Assembly: GCA_023666705.1 (NCBI GenBank)
Contig: JAMPBO010000004.1
Span: 51,895-115,894 of the forward strand
DNA from: Bacteroides sp.
GTDB lineage: Bacteria > Bacillota > Clostridia > Lachnospirales > Lachnospiraceae
Direction: 5' to 3'
DNA length: 64,000 nt
In this document: positions 56,906 through 64,000 of the stretch, one piece after another
Layout: every line of letters starts with the position of its first letter
Numbering within the stretch: position 1 is the first letter of the stretch
The notes under the pieces: model-generated
Database searches by the model: none
The model's input: only the letters and a program-made list of their open reading frames with translations
Told to the model about the DNA's origin: nothing
Made by a program: the position numbers and the translations under genes

Positions 56906-57838
56906 ATGCTGCGTGACAGAAAAAACACAGTTGACGCTGAACATACAAACCAAATTGACAAAATATAGGCATTACGGGAGAAGCTCAGGCAGGCAGAAAC
57001 GGTTATTGTCGGGGCAGGTGCAGGACTTTCAACTGCAGCGGGCTTTACCTACAGTGGGAAGCGTTTTCAGAACTATTTTGGAGACTTTGCTTCCAAATAT
57101 CATTTTAGGGATATGTATTCCGGCGGCTTTTACCCATATCAAACCTTAAATGAGCACTGGGCATACTGGAGCAGATACATTTATATTAACCGTTATACAA
57201 ACCCGCCAAAGCCACTTTACAAAGAGCTTTACGAGCTCGTGAAGGATAAGGATTACTTTGTCATTACGACCAATGTGGACCACTGCTTCCAAAGGGCAGT
57301 CTTCGATAAAAAGAGACTGTACTATACACAGGGAGATTACGGCTTATTTCAGTGCAGCGAGCCATGCCACGAGGAAACCTATGACAACTATGATACAATT
57401 TTGAAAATGGTACAGGCACAGGGCTGGCGGATAGATACCGACAACAATTTGTATCTGCCTGAAGGAATTTCTGCAAAAATGACTGTCCCTGACGAGCTGA
57501 TACCCCACTGTCCGAAATGTGGCAAGCCAATGAGCATGAATCTCCGGGCAGATGACACGTTTGTACAGGACGAGGGCTGGCACAAAGCCCTTGAACGATA
57601 CGAGGTATTTTTAAAACGACACAAGCACACTGCCACATTGTTTTTGGAGCTGGGCGTGGGGTACAACACCCCTGCCATTATCAAGTATCCGTTTTGGAAC
57701 ATGACATACAATTGGAAAAGTGCTGATTATGCATGCTTAAATATGGGCGAGACATTTGCTCCTGCGGAAATTAAATTTAAGTCAATTTGTATGAACGATG
57801 ACATCAATTTTGTGATACACTCAATGATAGATGCGTAA
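56906..57838 (+). pseudogene. SirTM-class sirtuin (ADP-ribosyltransferase) with an in-frame amber codon
   Basis: ATG at 56906 follows AAAGGAGG, and the frame runs 310 codons, but codon 21 is TAG (56966-56968). After it come VIVGAGAGLSTAAGFTYSG (NAD site), DMYSGGFYPY, TTNVDHCF, TQGDYG (Gln where class U sirtuins have catalytic His), and zinc cysteines CSEPCH and CPKCGKPM. These mark SirTM, which ADP-ribosylates carrier-type proteins rather than deacylating. A restart at 57113 would lose the NAD loop. CAG to TAG would explain the lesion. It is either inactivated or depends on readthrough or suppression. Confidence 0.85.
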
Positions 57839-57853
57839 TTTGTTTTTCATAGC

Positions 57854-58111
57854 CGTGAGCAAAATGTACTATTTCAAAACTTAGTTGTGCAATATAGACA
57901 CTATCACAAGCACGGCATTGAATGTCCTAAGGTGACTGCGAAGCAGACAGATTCCTTAGGACCATCAAGCCGTCAGTACTTATCGAGGTATGTCCTGAGG
58001 ACAAAGGCATTTTATGTACCGTTACATGCAACACATAGCGAAAGCGTGCCTTGCGGTGATTTGTCTATGTTGTACAACGAAATTTCATAAAAGTAATGTT
58101 TTGCTCATCTC
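57854..58111. mobile_element. MITE-like inverted-repeat element, copy A
   Basis: The left end GTGAGCAAAATGTACTATTT and the right end (complement ATGAGCAAAACATTACTTTT) match imperfectly over about 50 bp. An inner stem GTCCTAAGG/CCTTAGGAC (about 57923-57962) is present. The element of about 258 bp separates the SirTM gene from DUF1848 and encodes no plausible protein. The left 45 bp is shared with copy B. Confidence 0.75.
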
Positions 58112-58138
58112 TATGTTTTCCAAAAAGGAGGGATTTTC

Positions 58139-59074
58139 GTGATACTAAATACAGGCAGCAGGACGGATATACCTGCTTATTACAGCGACTGGTTTTTTAA
58201 CCGCATAAAAGAGGGCTATGTATATGCACGCAACCCTTACTATCCGACGCAAATAACGAAATATTTGCTGACCCCTGATGTAATTGACGTCATCGTGTTT
58301 TGTACCAAAAATCCGTTCCCAATGCTTGACAGGCTTTTTCTCTTGTCATCCTTTGACATGTTTTGGTTTGTAACCATCACGCCATATGAACGGGATATTG
58401 AACCGTATGTGCCGCTAAAGGAACAAGTTATAAAACAGTTTCAGCGGCTTTCCCAGCTTGTGGGAAAAGGGAAAATAAGCTGGCGGTACGACCCAATTTT
58501 TGTTACGGACAAATATTCGGCAAGCTATCATATTGAGCAATTTCGCCAAATGGCAAGTGCACTTTCAGGATATACAAACCAATGTGTGGTAAGCTTTATT
58601 GATTTGTATAAGAAAACGAAACGGAATTTCAAAGGAATCCGCAGCGTCACAAACGATGAGCAGGAAGCCTTAATCGATGCATTTTCCGGAATTGCCAAGG
58701 AACATGGGTTACAGATACATTTATGCTGTGAAAATGAAGCACTCACCAGAGAAAATGTAGATGCTGACGGTTGCATGTCAAAAGCAGTATTGGAACAAGC
58801 CATCGGATGCAGGCTTGCCGTACCACAAAAGAAAACGGCACGCCAGGAATGTTCCTGCCTGCTCGGTGCAGACATCGGTGCCTACAACACCTGCGGGCAT
58901 GGCTGTTTATATTGCTATGCCAACTACAACGCTGAAGCAGTTGCAAAAAACAGACGCCTGCATAACGCTTCCTCGCCGCTTCTTGTCGGCGAGGTAACGG
59001 AGCAAGATGTGATAACGCAGGCAGACCAAAAATCGTGGAAGGACGGGCAACTGGATTTTTTAAATTTGATATAA
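58139..59074 (+). CDS. DUF1848 family protein (probable Fe-S, TIM-barrel)
   Basis: The 311-residue protein begins ILNTGSRTDIPAYYSDWFFN, the DUF1848 hallmark. It has VIVFCTKNPFPML and SWRYDPIFVTDKY. It ends with a Cys cluster, CSCLLGADIGAYNTCGHGCLYCYANYN, which resembles radical SAM or photoproduct-lyase-like metal sites. No reaction is established for the family. It starts with GTG at 58139 after AAAGGAGGGATTTTC, between the SirTM and macrodomain genes, which suggests a role in ADP-ribose chemistry. Confidence 0.88.
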   Translation: MILNTGSRTDIPAYYSDWFFNRIKEGYVYARNPYYPTQITKYLLTPDVIDVIVFCTKNPFPMLDRLFLLSSFDMFWFVTITPYERDIEPYVPLKEQVIKQFQRLSQLVGKGKISWRYDPIFVTDKYSASYHIEQFRQMASALSGYTNQCVVSFIDLYKKTKRNFKGIRSVTNDEQEALIDAFSGIAKEHGLQIHLCCENEALTRENVDADGCMSKAVLEQAIGCRLAVPQKKTARQECSCLLGADIGAYNTCGHGCLYCYANYNAEAVAKNRRLHNASSPLLVGEVTEQDVITQADQKSWKDGQLDFLNLI

Positions 59075-59129
59075 TAAGTTATATATGAACTATATTATTT
59101 TAAAAATAGGTATACGAGGTAGTGACAAA

Positions 59130-59927
59130 ATGGAAAAAACAGATGAATTATTAAAGCTTCTGATAGCAGACTCTGAGCAATACAAAGAGATTGCCATTCC
59201 TGCGTCAGAAACGGAACGGAAAAATTTAATCCGGGGCTTAATGAACATACGCATGCCACGGGAGCTTTCTGATGAATTAACGAATTTGCAGGACAGCTAC
59301 TTACAGGACGAGCTGAATACAAAGGGCGTTGTTTCATTATCGGATATTCCAACCATAAAGGAACAGTCAAAAATTTCCCTTTGGCAGGGCGACATTACAC
59401 GGCTTAAGGTCGGTGCCATTGTAAATGCTGCCAATTCACAGATGCTTGGCTGTTTTGTGCCATGCCACAGATGCATTGACAACGCTATTCACAGTGCCGC
59501 AGGGCTTCAGCTTAGAAACGAATGTAATCACATTATGGGCAAGCGGCGTATCCAGTACGGAAAAAGCTATGAGGAGCCTACAGGCACGGCAACCCTGACC
59601 AAAGCCTATAATCTCCCATGTGATTATGTCATTCACACGGTTGGTCCGATTGTATATGGCAGACTAAACGATGCTCTTTGCCATGACTTGCGAAATTGCT
59701 ATGAAACTGTACTGCAATGCTGCGTGGACAACAATATTAAATCCGTTGCATTTTGCTGTATCTCAACAGGAGAATTTCACTTTCCAAATGACAAGGCTGC
59801 CGAAATAGCCTGCGATACAGTAACTTCTTTTTTGAAATCTCAGGGCGATTTTATGGAACGGATTATTTTCAATGTCTTTAAGGATAGTGACAGGAAAATC
59901 TATGAGGCTGTATTGGGAACTGCTTAA
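59130..59927 (+). CDS. Zinc-containing macrodomain, SirTM-linked protein ADP-ribosylhydrolase
   Basis: The 265-residue protein has an N-terminal helical extension and a macrodomain: LWQGDITRLKVGAIVNAANS, then the zinc motif GCFVPCHRCIDNAIHSAAG, GTATLTKAYNLPCDYVIHTVGP and CCISTGEFHFP. The zinc loop is specific to the SirTM-linked group, which removes the modification made by SirTM. ATG at 59130 follows GAGGTAGTGACAAA; a start 45 bases further up lacks a ribosome-binding site. The GcvH-like carrier and LplA2 of the lipoyl-linked operons are not present. Confidence 0.93.
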   Translation: MEKTDELLKLLIADSEQYKEIAIPASETERKNLIRGLMNIRMPRELSDELTNLQDSYLQDELNTKGVVSLSDIPTIKEQSKISLWQGDITRLKVGAIVNAANSQMLGCFVPCHRCIDNAIHSAAGLQLRNECNHIMGKRRIQYGKSYEEPTGTATLTKAYNLPCDYVIHTVGPIVYGRLNDALCHDLRNCYETVLQCCVDNNIKSVAFCCISTGEFHFPNDKAAEIACDTVTSFLKSQGDFMERIIFNVFKDSDRKIYEAVLGTA

Positions 59928-59997
59928 ACTGTACCGTTTTCCCTAAATTCGCTGTTTATGGGAAAGACAAAAAAGCTTAGACATGCTATATTTAACC

Positions 59998-60135
59998 ATG
60001 AGCGAAACGTACTATTTCCAAAACTTAGTTGTGCAATATAGATAACTAAATAGGCAATTGCTAAACTATGTTTTTAGATAATACGTTGTGCAAAATGTAT
60101 GATTCACTTTTTGAAAGGAATGAGTTTTGCTCATC
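59998..60135. mobile_element. MITE-like inverted-repeat element, copy B
   Basis: It starts ATGAGCGAAACGTACTATTT, continues CAAAACTTAGTTGTGCAATA as in copy A, and ends GAGTTTTGCTCATCTC. The arms pair imperfectly over about 50 bp around GCAATTGCTAAACTATG. At about 138 bp it looks like a shorter member of the same family. It ends just before the ribosome-binding site of the next gene. Confidence 0.75.
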
Positions 60136-60164
60136 TCTAACTATATTTTTAAGAGGTGGTACAA

Positions 60165-60671
60165 ATGGATTTAGTCAGAATCGGTAAATTTATCGCAACA
60201 CTCAGAAAAGAGCAGGGGCTTACACAGGAACAGCTCGGAGAAAAGATAGGCGTGACCAACAAAACCGTTTCCCGCTGGGAAACAGGCACATATCTTCCTC
60301 CTGCTGACGCTTTACTTGCAATGAGTGAATTGTTTTCCGTAAGCATCAATGAAATTTTAAGCGGCAAACGCTTATCTGAGGAAGCGTACAAGGAGGCTGC
60401 CGAGGAAAATCTGGCACAGGCAATCCGTGTCAGCAGCTTTACCCTGCACGACAAAATTGTTTTTTATAAAAAGAAATGGTTAAAAGAGCATATAGCCGTT
60501 ATGTGTTTTCTTGGCATTTGCATACTTGCCATACTGGTATCAGGCTTTTTCTTTGACAAGCCGCTGCTCGTATATGCTTCTGTCCTGCTGCTGGCATTTG
60601 CACACGGCTGGAGAAACAATGCCATGATGACCTATGTGGAACGAACTGCATATGATGGGACAGGGTGTTAG
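60165..60671 (+). CDS. XRE-family HTH protein with C-terminal membrane helices
   Basis: The HTH (RIGKFIATLRKEQGLTQEQLGEKIGVTNKTVSRWETG) is followed by LSGKRLSEEAYKEAAEENL and two helices (IAVMCFLGICILAILVSGFFF and LLVYASVLLLAFAHGW). Membrane-anchored XRE proteins of this kind are common in clostridia. ATG at 60165 follows AAGAGGTGGTACAA. It is co-directional with the SirTM locus but separated from it by element B. Confidence 0.87.
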   Translation: MDLVRIGKFIATLRKEQGLTQEQLGEKIGVTNKTVSRWETGTYLPPADALLAMSELFSVSINEILSGKRLSEEAYKEAAEENLAQAIRVSSFTLHDKIVFYKKKWLKEHIAVMCFLGICILAILVSGFFFDKPLLVYASVLLLAFAHGWRNNAMMTYVERTAYDGTGC

Positions 60672-60718
60672 GGAATGTTTTTTGTCTCATAACCACCCAT
60701 ACTCCGACAATCCATAGC

Positions 60719-61954
60719 TTACTTATTTTTTATTTCATCATACATATTTTTTATTGCAGGTGCATTTTTTGTCAATTTTTTTATGCTTAAATCGTCTGCC
60801 TTATCGTTTGCCAGCCGGAGATTATTTTCAGAGGAAAGAAGTGCCTCTTTTGTTTTCTGCAAATGGGTAATTGTCTTATCTATCTCATCAATAGCCGTTT
60901 TAAACCTTTCACTTGCAAGACGGTAATTACGTGCAAACCCATTCTTAAAATCGTTCATATTGGCTTCAAATTGCAAAATATCAATCTGCTGGCTATTTGC
61001 CACTTCAAATTTTTGCCGGTATTCCAAAGACCTTAATGCCGCATTTCGCAATAACGTAATCATTGGAATAAAAAATTGTGGACGGATTACATACATCTTT
61101 TCATATTTGTAAGAAACATCTACAATCCCCTGATTATATAAATCACTGTCAATCTCAAGCAGTGACACCAATACCGCATATTCACAGTTTTTCTCTTTCC
61201 TGTCCTTATCAAGCTTTTTAAAAAAATCCTCATTTTTATGCTTGGTTGTCGTCTCATCCATTTCATTTTTCATTTCAAACATAATGGATATAAATTCTGT
61301 TCCATCCATTGACTCCTTAAAAATAAAATCTCCCTTACTTCCGGTTCTGGCATCGTTGTCCTTCTCAAAATAAGCATTCGGAAAAGCAGCCATTCTGATT
61401 GAATTAAATTGATTGAGGCAATGCTGCTCAAGACTTTCCCCTACAATTTTATTAGATTGGCGGGCTTTAAAATCCTTAAAATACTCAATCTGCTCATCTT
61501 TTTGCTTTAAAGCTCCCTCATATTCCTTCCGTAAAGCCTGTTCGTTCAATAACCTTTCCGTTTCTTTCGTTGATAATTGGCTTTTCAGCTCCATAATTTC
61601 AGCATTTTTCTTTTCCAGTTCTTTTTCCCGCTCTTTTTCCTTTTCGCTGACAACCTCATTTATTGCAAGTTTTTTCTCTGTTTCGTTGCTACGAATTTGA
61701 GAATTTAATTGTTCAATCATTTTTTCTTTTTCATTTATTTCTGCCTCTTTTGACGACAGGATTTTATCAAATTCATCCTTTTGCTCCATCCGTGCAATTT
61801 TCAATGCATTTTCTTTTGCTTCTTCAAAATTTTTTTCACGCCTCTTAAGCTCTTTATCAAATTCTTTATCCCTTACCTGTTGGACAATCTGTGCATATCC
61901 GGTTTCATCGACTAAAAAAACTTCTCCACAACTAGGACATTTAATCTCTTGCAT
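60719..61954 (-). CDS. DUF2130 domain protein
   Basis: A zinc-ribbon-like start (IKCPSCGEVFLVD) leads into a long coiled coil rich in Glu and Lys (about residues 30-165). The DUF2130 core follows: SNKIVGESLEQHCLNQFN, GSKGDFIFKE and MFEMKNEMDE. The core's spaced Glu, Asp and Glu-x-Lys recall a PD-(D/E)XK nuclease, but activity is not established. The family is often seen with mobile or defence genes. It converges on the HTH gene. Confidence 0.88.
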   Translation of the reverse strand: MQEIKCPSCGEVFLVDETGYAQIVQQVRDKEFDKELKRREKNFEEAKENALKIARMEQKDEFDKILSSKEAEINEKEKMIEQLNSQIRSNETEKKLAINEVVSEKEKEREKELEKKNAEIMELKSQLSTKETERLLNEQALRKEYEGALKQKDEQIEYFKDFKARQSNKIVGESLEQHCLNQFNSIRMAAFPNAYFEKDNDARTGSKGDFIFKESMDGTEFISIMFEMKNEMDETTTKHKNEDFFKKLDKDRKEKNCEYAVLVSLLEIDSDLYNQGIVDVSYKYEKMYVIRPQFFIPMITLLRNAALRSLEYRQKFEVANSQQIDILQFEANMNDFKNGFARNYRLASERFKTAIDEIDKTITHLQKTKEALLSSENNLRLANDKADDLSIKKLTKNAPAIKNMYDEIKNK

Positions 61955-62068
61955 CGTAATTTATCCTCCCCAAATCAATATAGGTTTCTTTTGAATACGC
62001 ATTTATTATAACAGAATTTTATCCATTAAACACATAAAAATATTGCATCTTAAATTTTTCCGGACAAT

Positions 62069-62683
62069 TTATTTTTTCTTCTTGCCGATAAAATTTGCCC
62101 CCATTAAGGAAGGTAATATATCTGTTTGACGTCCAATGTTGTTTAATTCGTTATGGGTAAGCGTATTTAGGTCCTTTAATTCCGAACTATCACCATATAT
62201 TCTCTTAGATTTTTTAGGTTTTTTTTCGTCTTCTTCCTCTCCCCAATCAAACTCCAAATAGTAGCCGCCTGTTCCATCTTCATGGATAAACACTCCGTGA
62301 CTTTTTACCAAGCCGCCAGTCAATTTACCTGACCACGGCATATCTGCGATTGACTGATACACTTTCTGCCGAAAGGCACTATCCTTTTTCATTCTGAATA
62401 GGCTTTCCTTTGAAATAATTACAGTTCTACCACCATGCAAATCATATTTTTCTAACATTGCAGTATCATACAATTCTGCTTCTGCATCTGTTTTTGCACA
62501 ACTGTTATCTACAACAACCGTATTAACATTAAACCTTTCGTCCAGAAATTTCTTCATTTCGGCAATATCTGTATTTTCATTTACCTGCTGTAGAAGCTTC
62601 TCAAATCCATCTCCACGCTTTATTGCGTTGCTTGATGAATTTACAATATTACTGCTTTGTGGCAAAATTGCCTGTATATCCAT
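62069..62683 (-). CDS. DUF6033-like protein, short paralog
   Basis: The 204-residue protein matches the downstream-listed 62795-63529 gene in segment order: ERFNVNTVVVDN versus QRYGAGVSIQNV, GGRTVIISKESLFRMKKD versus TGNVVIASNILEQMANDP, and VKSHGVFIHEDGTGGYYLEF versus ITSCGVIIHADGTVTYYL. No signal peptide is seen. The C-terminus is basic (FIGKKKK). GGAAGGGCAACAAT precedes ATG. Role unknown; it looks like a duplicate that has lost the C-terminal helical region. Confidence 0.78.
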   Translation of the reverse strand: MDIQAILPQSSNIVNSSSNAIKRGDGFEKLLQQVNENTDIAEMKKFLDERFNVNTVVVDNSCAKTDAEAELYDTAMLEKYDLHGGRTVIISKESLFRMKKDSAFRQKVYQSIADMPWSGKLTGGLVKSHGVFIHEDGTGGYYLEFDWGEEEDEKKPKKSKRIYGDSSELKDLNTLTHNELNNIGRQTDILPSLMGANFIGKKKK

Positions 62684-62794
62684 ATTGTTGCCCTTCCTAT
62701 ATGTGTTTCTCCATTGTTATCAATATTTATTGACGGTTCTTTAGTCATTCAGAACCACCTATGCCTCTTATGATAAGTCTGGACATATTTTGTC

Positions 62795-63529
62795 TTATTC
62801 CAAAATGCCCGTTGCTTCCATGATGTGATTCTCGTAAGCCTCAATTGCGGAACTCATAACCTCTGATGTAGTTGTATATGTAACCCCGCTTGTGTCTACC
62901 ATATAGCTTGCAATTACTTCCTCCATAGTTTGTTTCCTGTATGCTCTCTCCATCTCCTGCCTACGTTTTTCCGTTGCTTCTTGACTGCGTTTCAAATTCT
63001 CTTGACGTCGTGCCGCTTTCTTTTTCTGTTTTGCCTTTTGTTCAGCTTCTACCTTTGCTTTCTTTTCTGGTGATTCCTCACCGCTAAGATAATAGGTCAC
63101 AGTTCCGTCCGCATGTATTATTACTCCGCAGGAAGTAATCTTGTGTCCGATTGCTGCCATAAAAGCCTCCGTCTGTGGAAGGGAATCAAAGTGTTCCTGT
63201 ATTTTTTTCTCATAATAGGCAGCTTTTTCCGGGTCATTTGCCATTTGTTCCAAAATATTTGACGCAATAACAACATTTCCAGTCCCCGCAGTTCCCGCAC
63301 CAATACGATCTATGCTGCTTTGGTCTTTTCCTACATTCTGGATAGACACCCCTGCCCCATATCTCTGTTTCAAATATTCCGTGTAGGCATCTACCTTTGA
63401 CGTACCTGCCGCTTCCCCTGTTTTCTGTAACTGCTCCGTAAAACTTGCTCCACTTATGGCTGTTTTTTGTGTCCTGTTTGCATATTGATATGCACCCGCT
63501 AAAACGTCATTTACTCCTAAAATACTCAT
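62795..63529 (-). CDS. DUF6033 family protein
   Basis: The 244-residue protein starts MSILGVNDVLAGAYQYANRTQ. It has a globular core with a CGVIIHADGTVTYYL strand pair, a basic coiled coil (EAEQKAKQKKKAARRQENLK), and a C-terminal helix region. The family is frequent in Lachnospiraceae and uncharacterised. ATG at 63529 comes after AGGAGGAGAAAAA and just behind the 50-codon ORF. Confidence 0.8.
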   Translation of the reverse strand: MSILGVNDVLAGAYQYANRTQKTAISGASFTEQLQKTGEAAGTSKVDAYTEYLKQRYGAGVSIQNVGKDQSSIDRIGAGTAGTGNVVIASNILEQMANDPEKAAYYEKKIQEHFDSLPQTEAFMAAIGHKITSCGVIIHADGTVTYYLSGEESPEKKAKVEAEQKAKQKKKAARRQENLKRSQEATEKRRQEMERAYRKQTMEEVIASYMVDTSGVTYTTTSEVMSSAIEAYENHIMEATGILE

Positions 63530-63540
63530 TTTTTCTCCTC

Positions 63541-63693
63541 CTAACAACACGGTTCACTAAATTCGTTTTTCTTTGCCGTAACGCCCGTATCTCTCATGTA
63601 TTTATCCACCTCATGCTTTACAAGGCAGATAAAAACATCACATACATATTTTTCATATGTCCTTTTCACCACCGCATATTGCATTTTTATCAT
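63541..63693 (-). CDS. Small ORF of 50 residues upstream of the DUF6033 gene
   Basis: ATG at 63693 follows AAAGGAGAACAT. The product begins MIKMQYAVVKRTYEKYVCDV and ends NEFSEPCC, with four Cys and mixed charge. The stop is 11 bases before the DUF6033 start and overlaps its ribosome-binding site. Good translation signals and tight spacing support a real gene. I do not recognise it. Confidence 0.6.
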   Translation of the reverse strand: MIKMQYAVVKRTYEKYVCDVFICLVKHEVDKYMRDTGVTAKKNEFSEPCC

Positions 63694-63885
63694 ATGTTCT
63701 CCTTTGGCTCTCCCTTAAACTATCGGAACATATAAATTTCTAACTAATGCCGATGACGTGAAAAGACACTTTGATAACGTAAATGGACAGTGCAAAGCGA
63801 GAATTATAACGATACCAGCCATTTGCAACATTTCTGATATGCTTTTCCCTATCGACAAATTTTAGAGGATTTTTGTGTACTTTAC

Positions 63886-64000
63886 TTATGCCCTAATATC
63901 AAAGCTTACCCCTGTGGACGCAGATGTATCAATCGATGCCGTGACAACCCTCTGCGTAACCGTTTTTATATCTGTACCTGTTGCACTTACCGTATACGTT
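63886..64000 (-). CDS. C-terminal fragment of a gene cut by the window edge
   Basis: The last 37 codons are open and end SASTGVSFDIRA with TAA at 63886-63888. Composition (Thr, Ser, Val, Asp) is normal for an exported or repeat-rich protein. The family cannot be judged. The gap 63694-63885 shows neither gene nor clear promoter. Confidence 0.5.
   Translation of the reverse strand, partial: TYTVSATGTDIKTVTQRVVTASIDTSASTGVSFDIRA

Overview
The window looks like a low-GC Firmicutes chromosome, most probably Lachnospiraceae. The evidence is the AAGGAGG-type ribosome-binding sites, the str/rpo layout, FlxA-like and DUF6033-type proteins, a sporulation-type (CwlC-like) amidase and a clostridial L10 leader. 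No tRNA, rRNA or CRISPR array was seen. Most genes lie on the minus strand.

Region 1 (1-3.8 kb) is accessory. It holds the start of a chagasin-like protein whose tail is made of 13-residue repeats, cut by the window edge. Next comes a roughly 2.7 kb insertion bounded by 36-bp direct repeats of the EF-Tu gene 3' end. The insertion carries an AlbA_2/Schlafen-type putative regulator and a DUF6429 protein, with iteron-like repeats near one end and no visible recombinase.

Region 2 (3.7-18 kb) is the core translation/transcription block, all on the minus strand: rplJ-rplL (L10 leader and attenuator), rpoB-rpoC, then rpsL-rpsG-fusA-tuf. Each sub-operon has a recognisable TTGACA-type promoter and a hairpin terminator.

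Region 3 (18-34 kb) is housekeeping and envelope: a CwlC-like amidase, a GH13 amylase with an operator inside its promoter, an amidohydrolase, ClpB, a YtrA-type GntR/ABC module, and a c-di-AMP operon (two unknown membrane proteins, cdaA, cdaR, a class U sirtuin). A GNAT/TetR pair with two operator palindromes and an Rpn-type protein close the region.

Region 4 (34.6-39.2 kb) joins a kinase-phosphatase-ligase RNA-repair protein to two AmmeMemoRadiSam proteins.

Region 5 (39.5-54.5 kb) has small membrane and coiled-coil proteins, a DEDD exonuclease, an ABC-class ATPase, a rhomboid gene interrupted by an in-frame TGA, and a secreted nuclease coupled to an HTH-TPR regulator. It also has a hemerythrin-receiver protein next to a hybrid histidine kinase, a CIRCE-controlled Hsp20, and a second, divergent EF-G.

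Region 6 (54.7-60.7 kb) has a UPF0175/DUF3368 toxin-antitoxin pair with a frameshifted toxin, then a reversible ADP-ribosylation locus: an SirTM-class sirtuin (with an in-frame amber codon), DUF1848, a zinc macrodomain protein and a membrane HTH regulator. Two MITE-like inverted-repeat elements punctuate it.

Region 7 (60.7-64 kb) has a DUF2130 protein, two homologous DUF6033-like proteins, a 50-residue ORF and the tail of a further gene.

The strongest leads for new biology are the SirTM-DUF1848-macrodomain locus, the RNA-repair/AmmeMemoRadiSam cluster, the repeat-tailed chagasin protein and the EF-Tu-targeted insertion.
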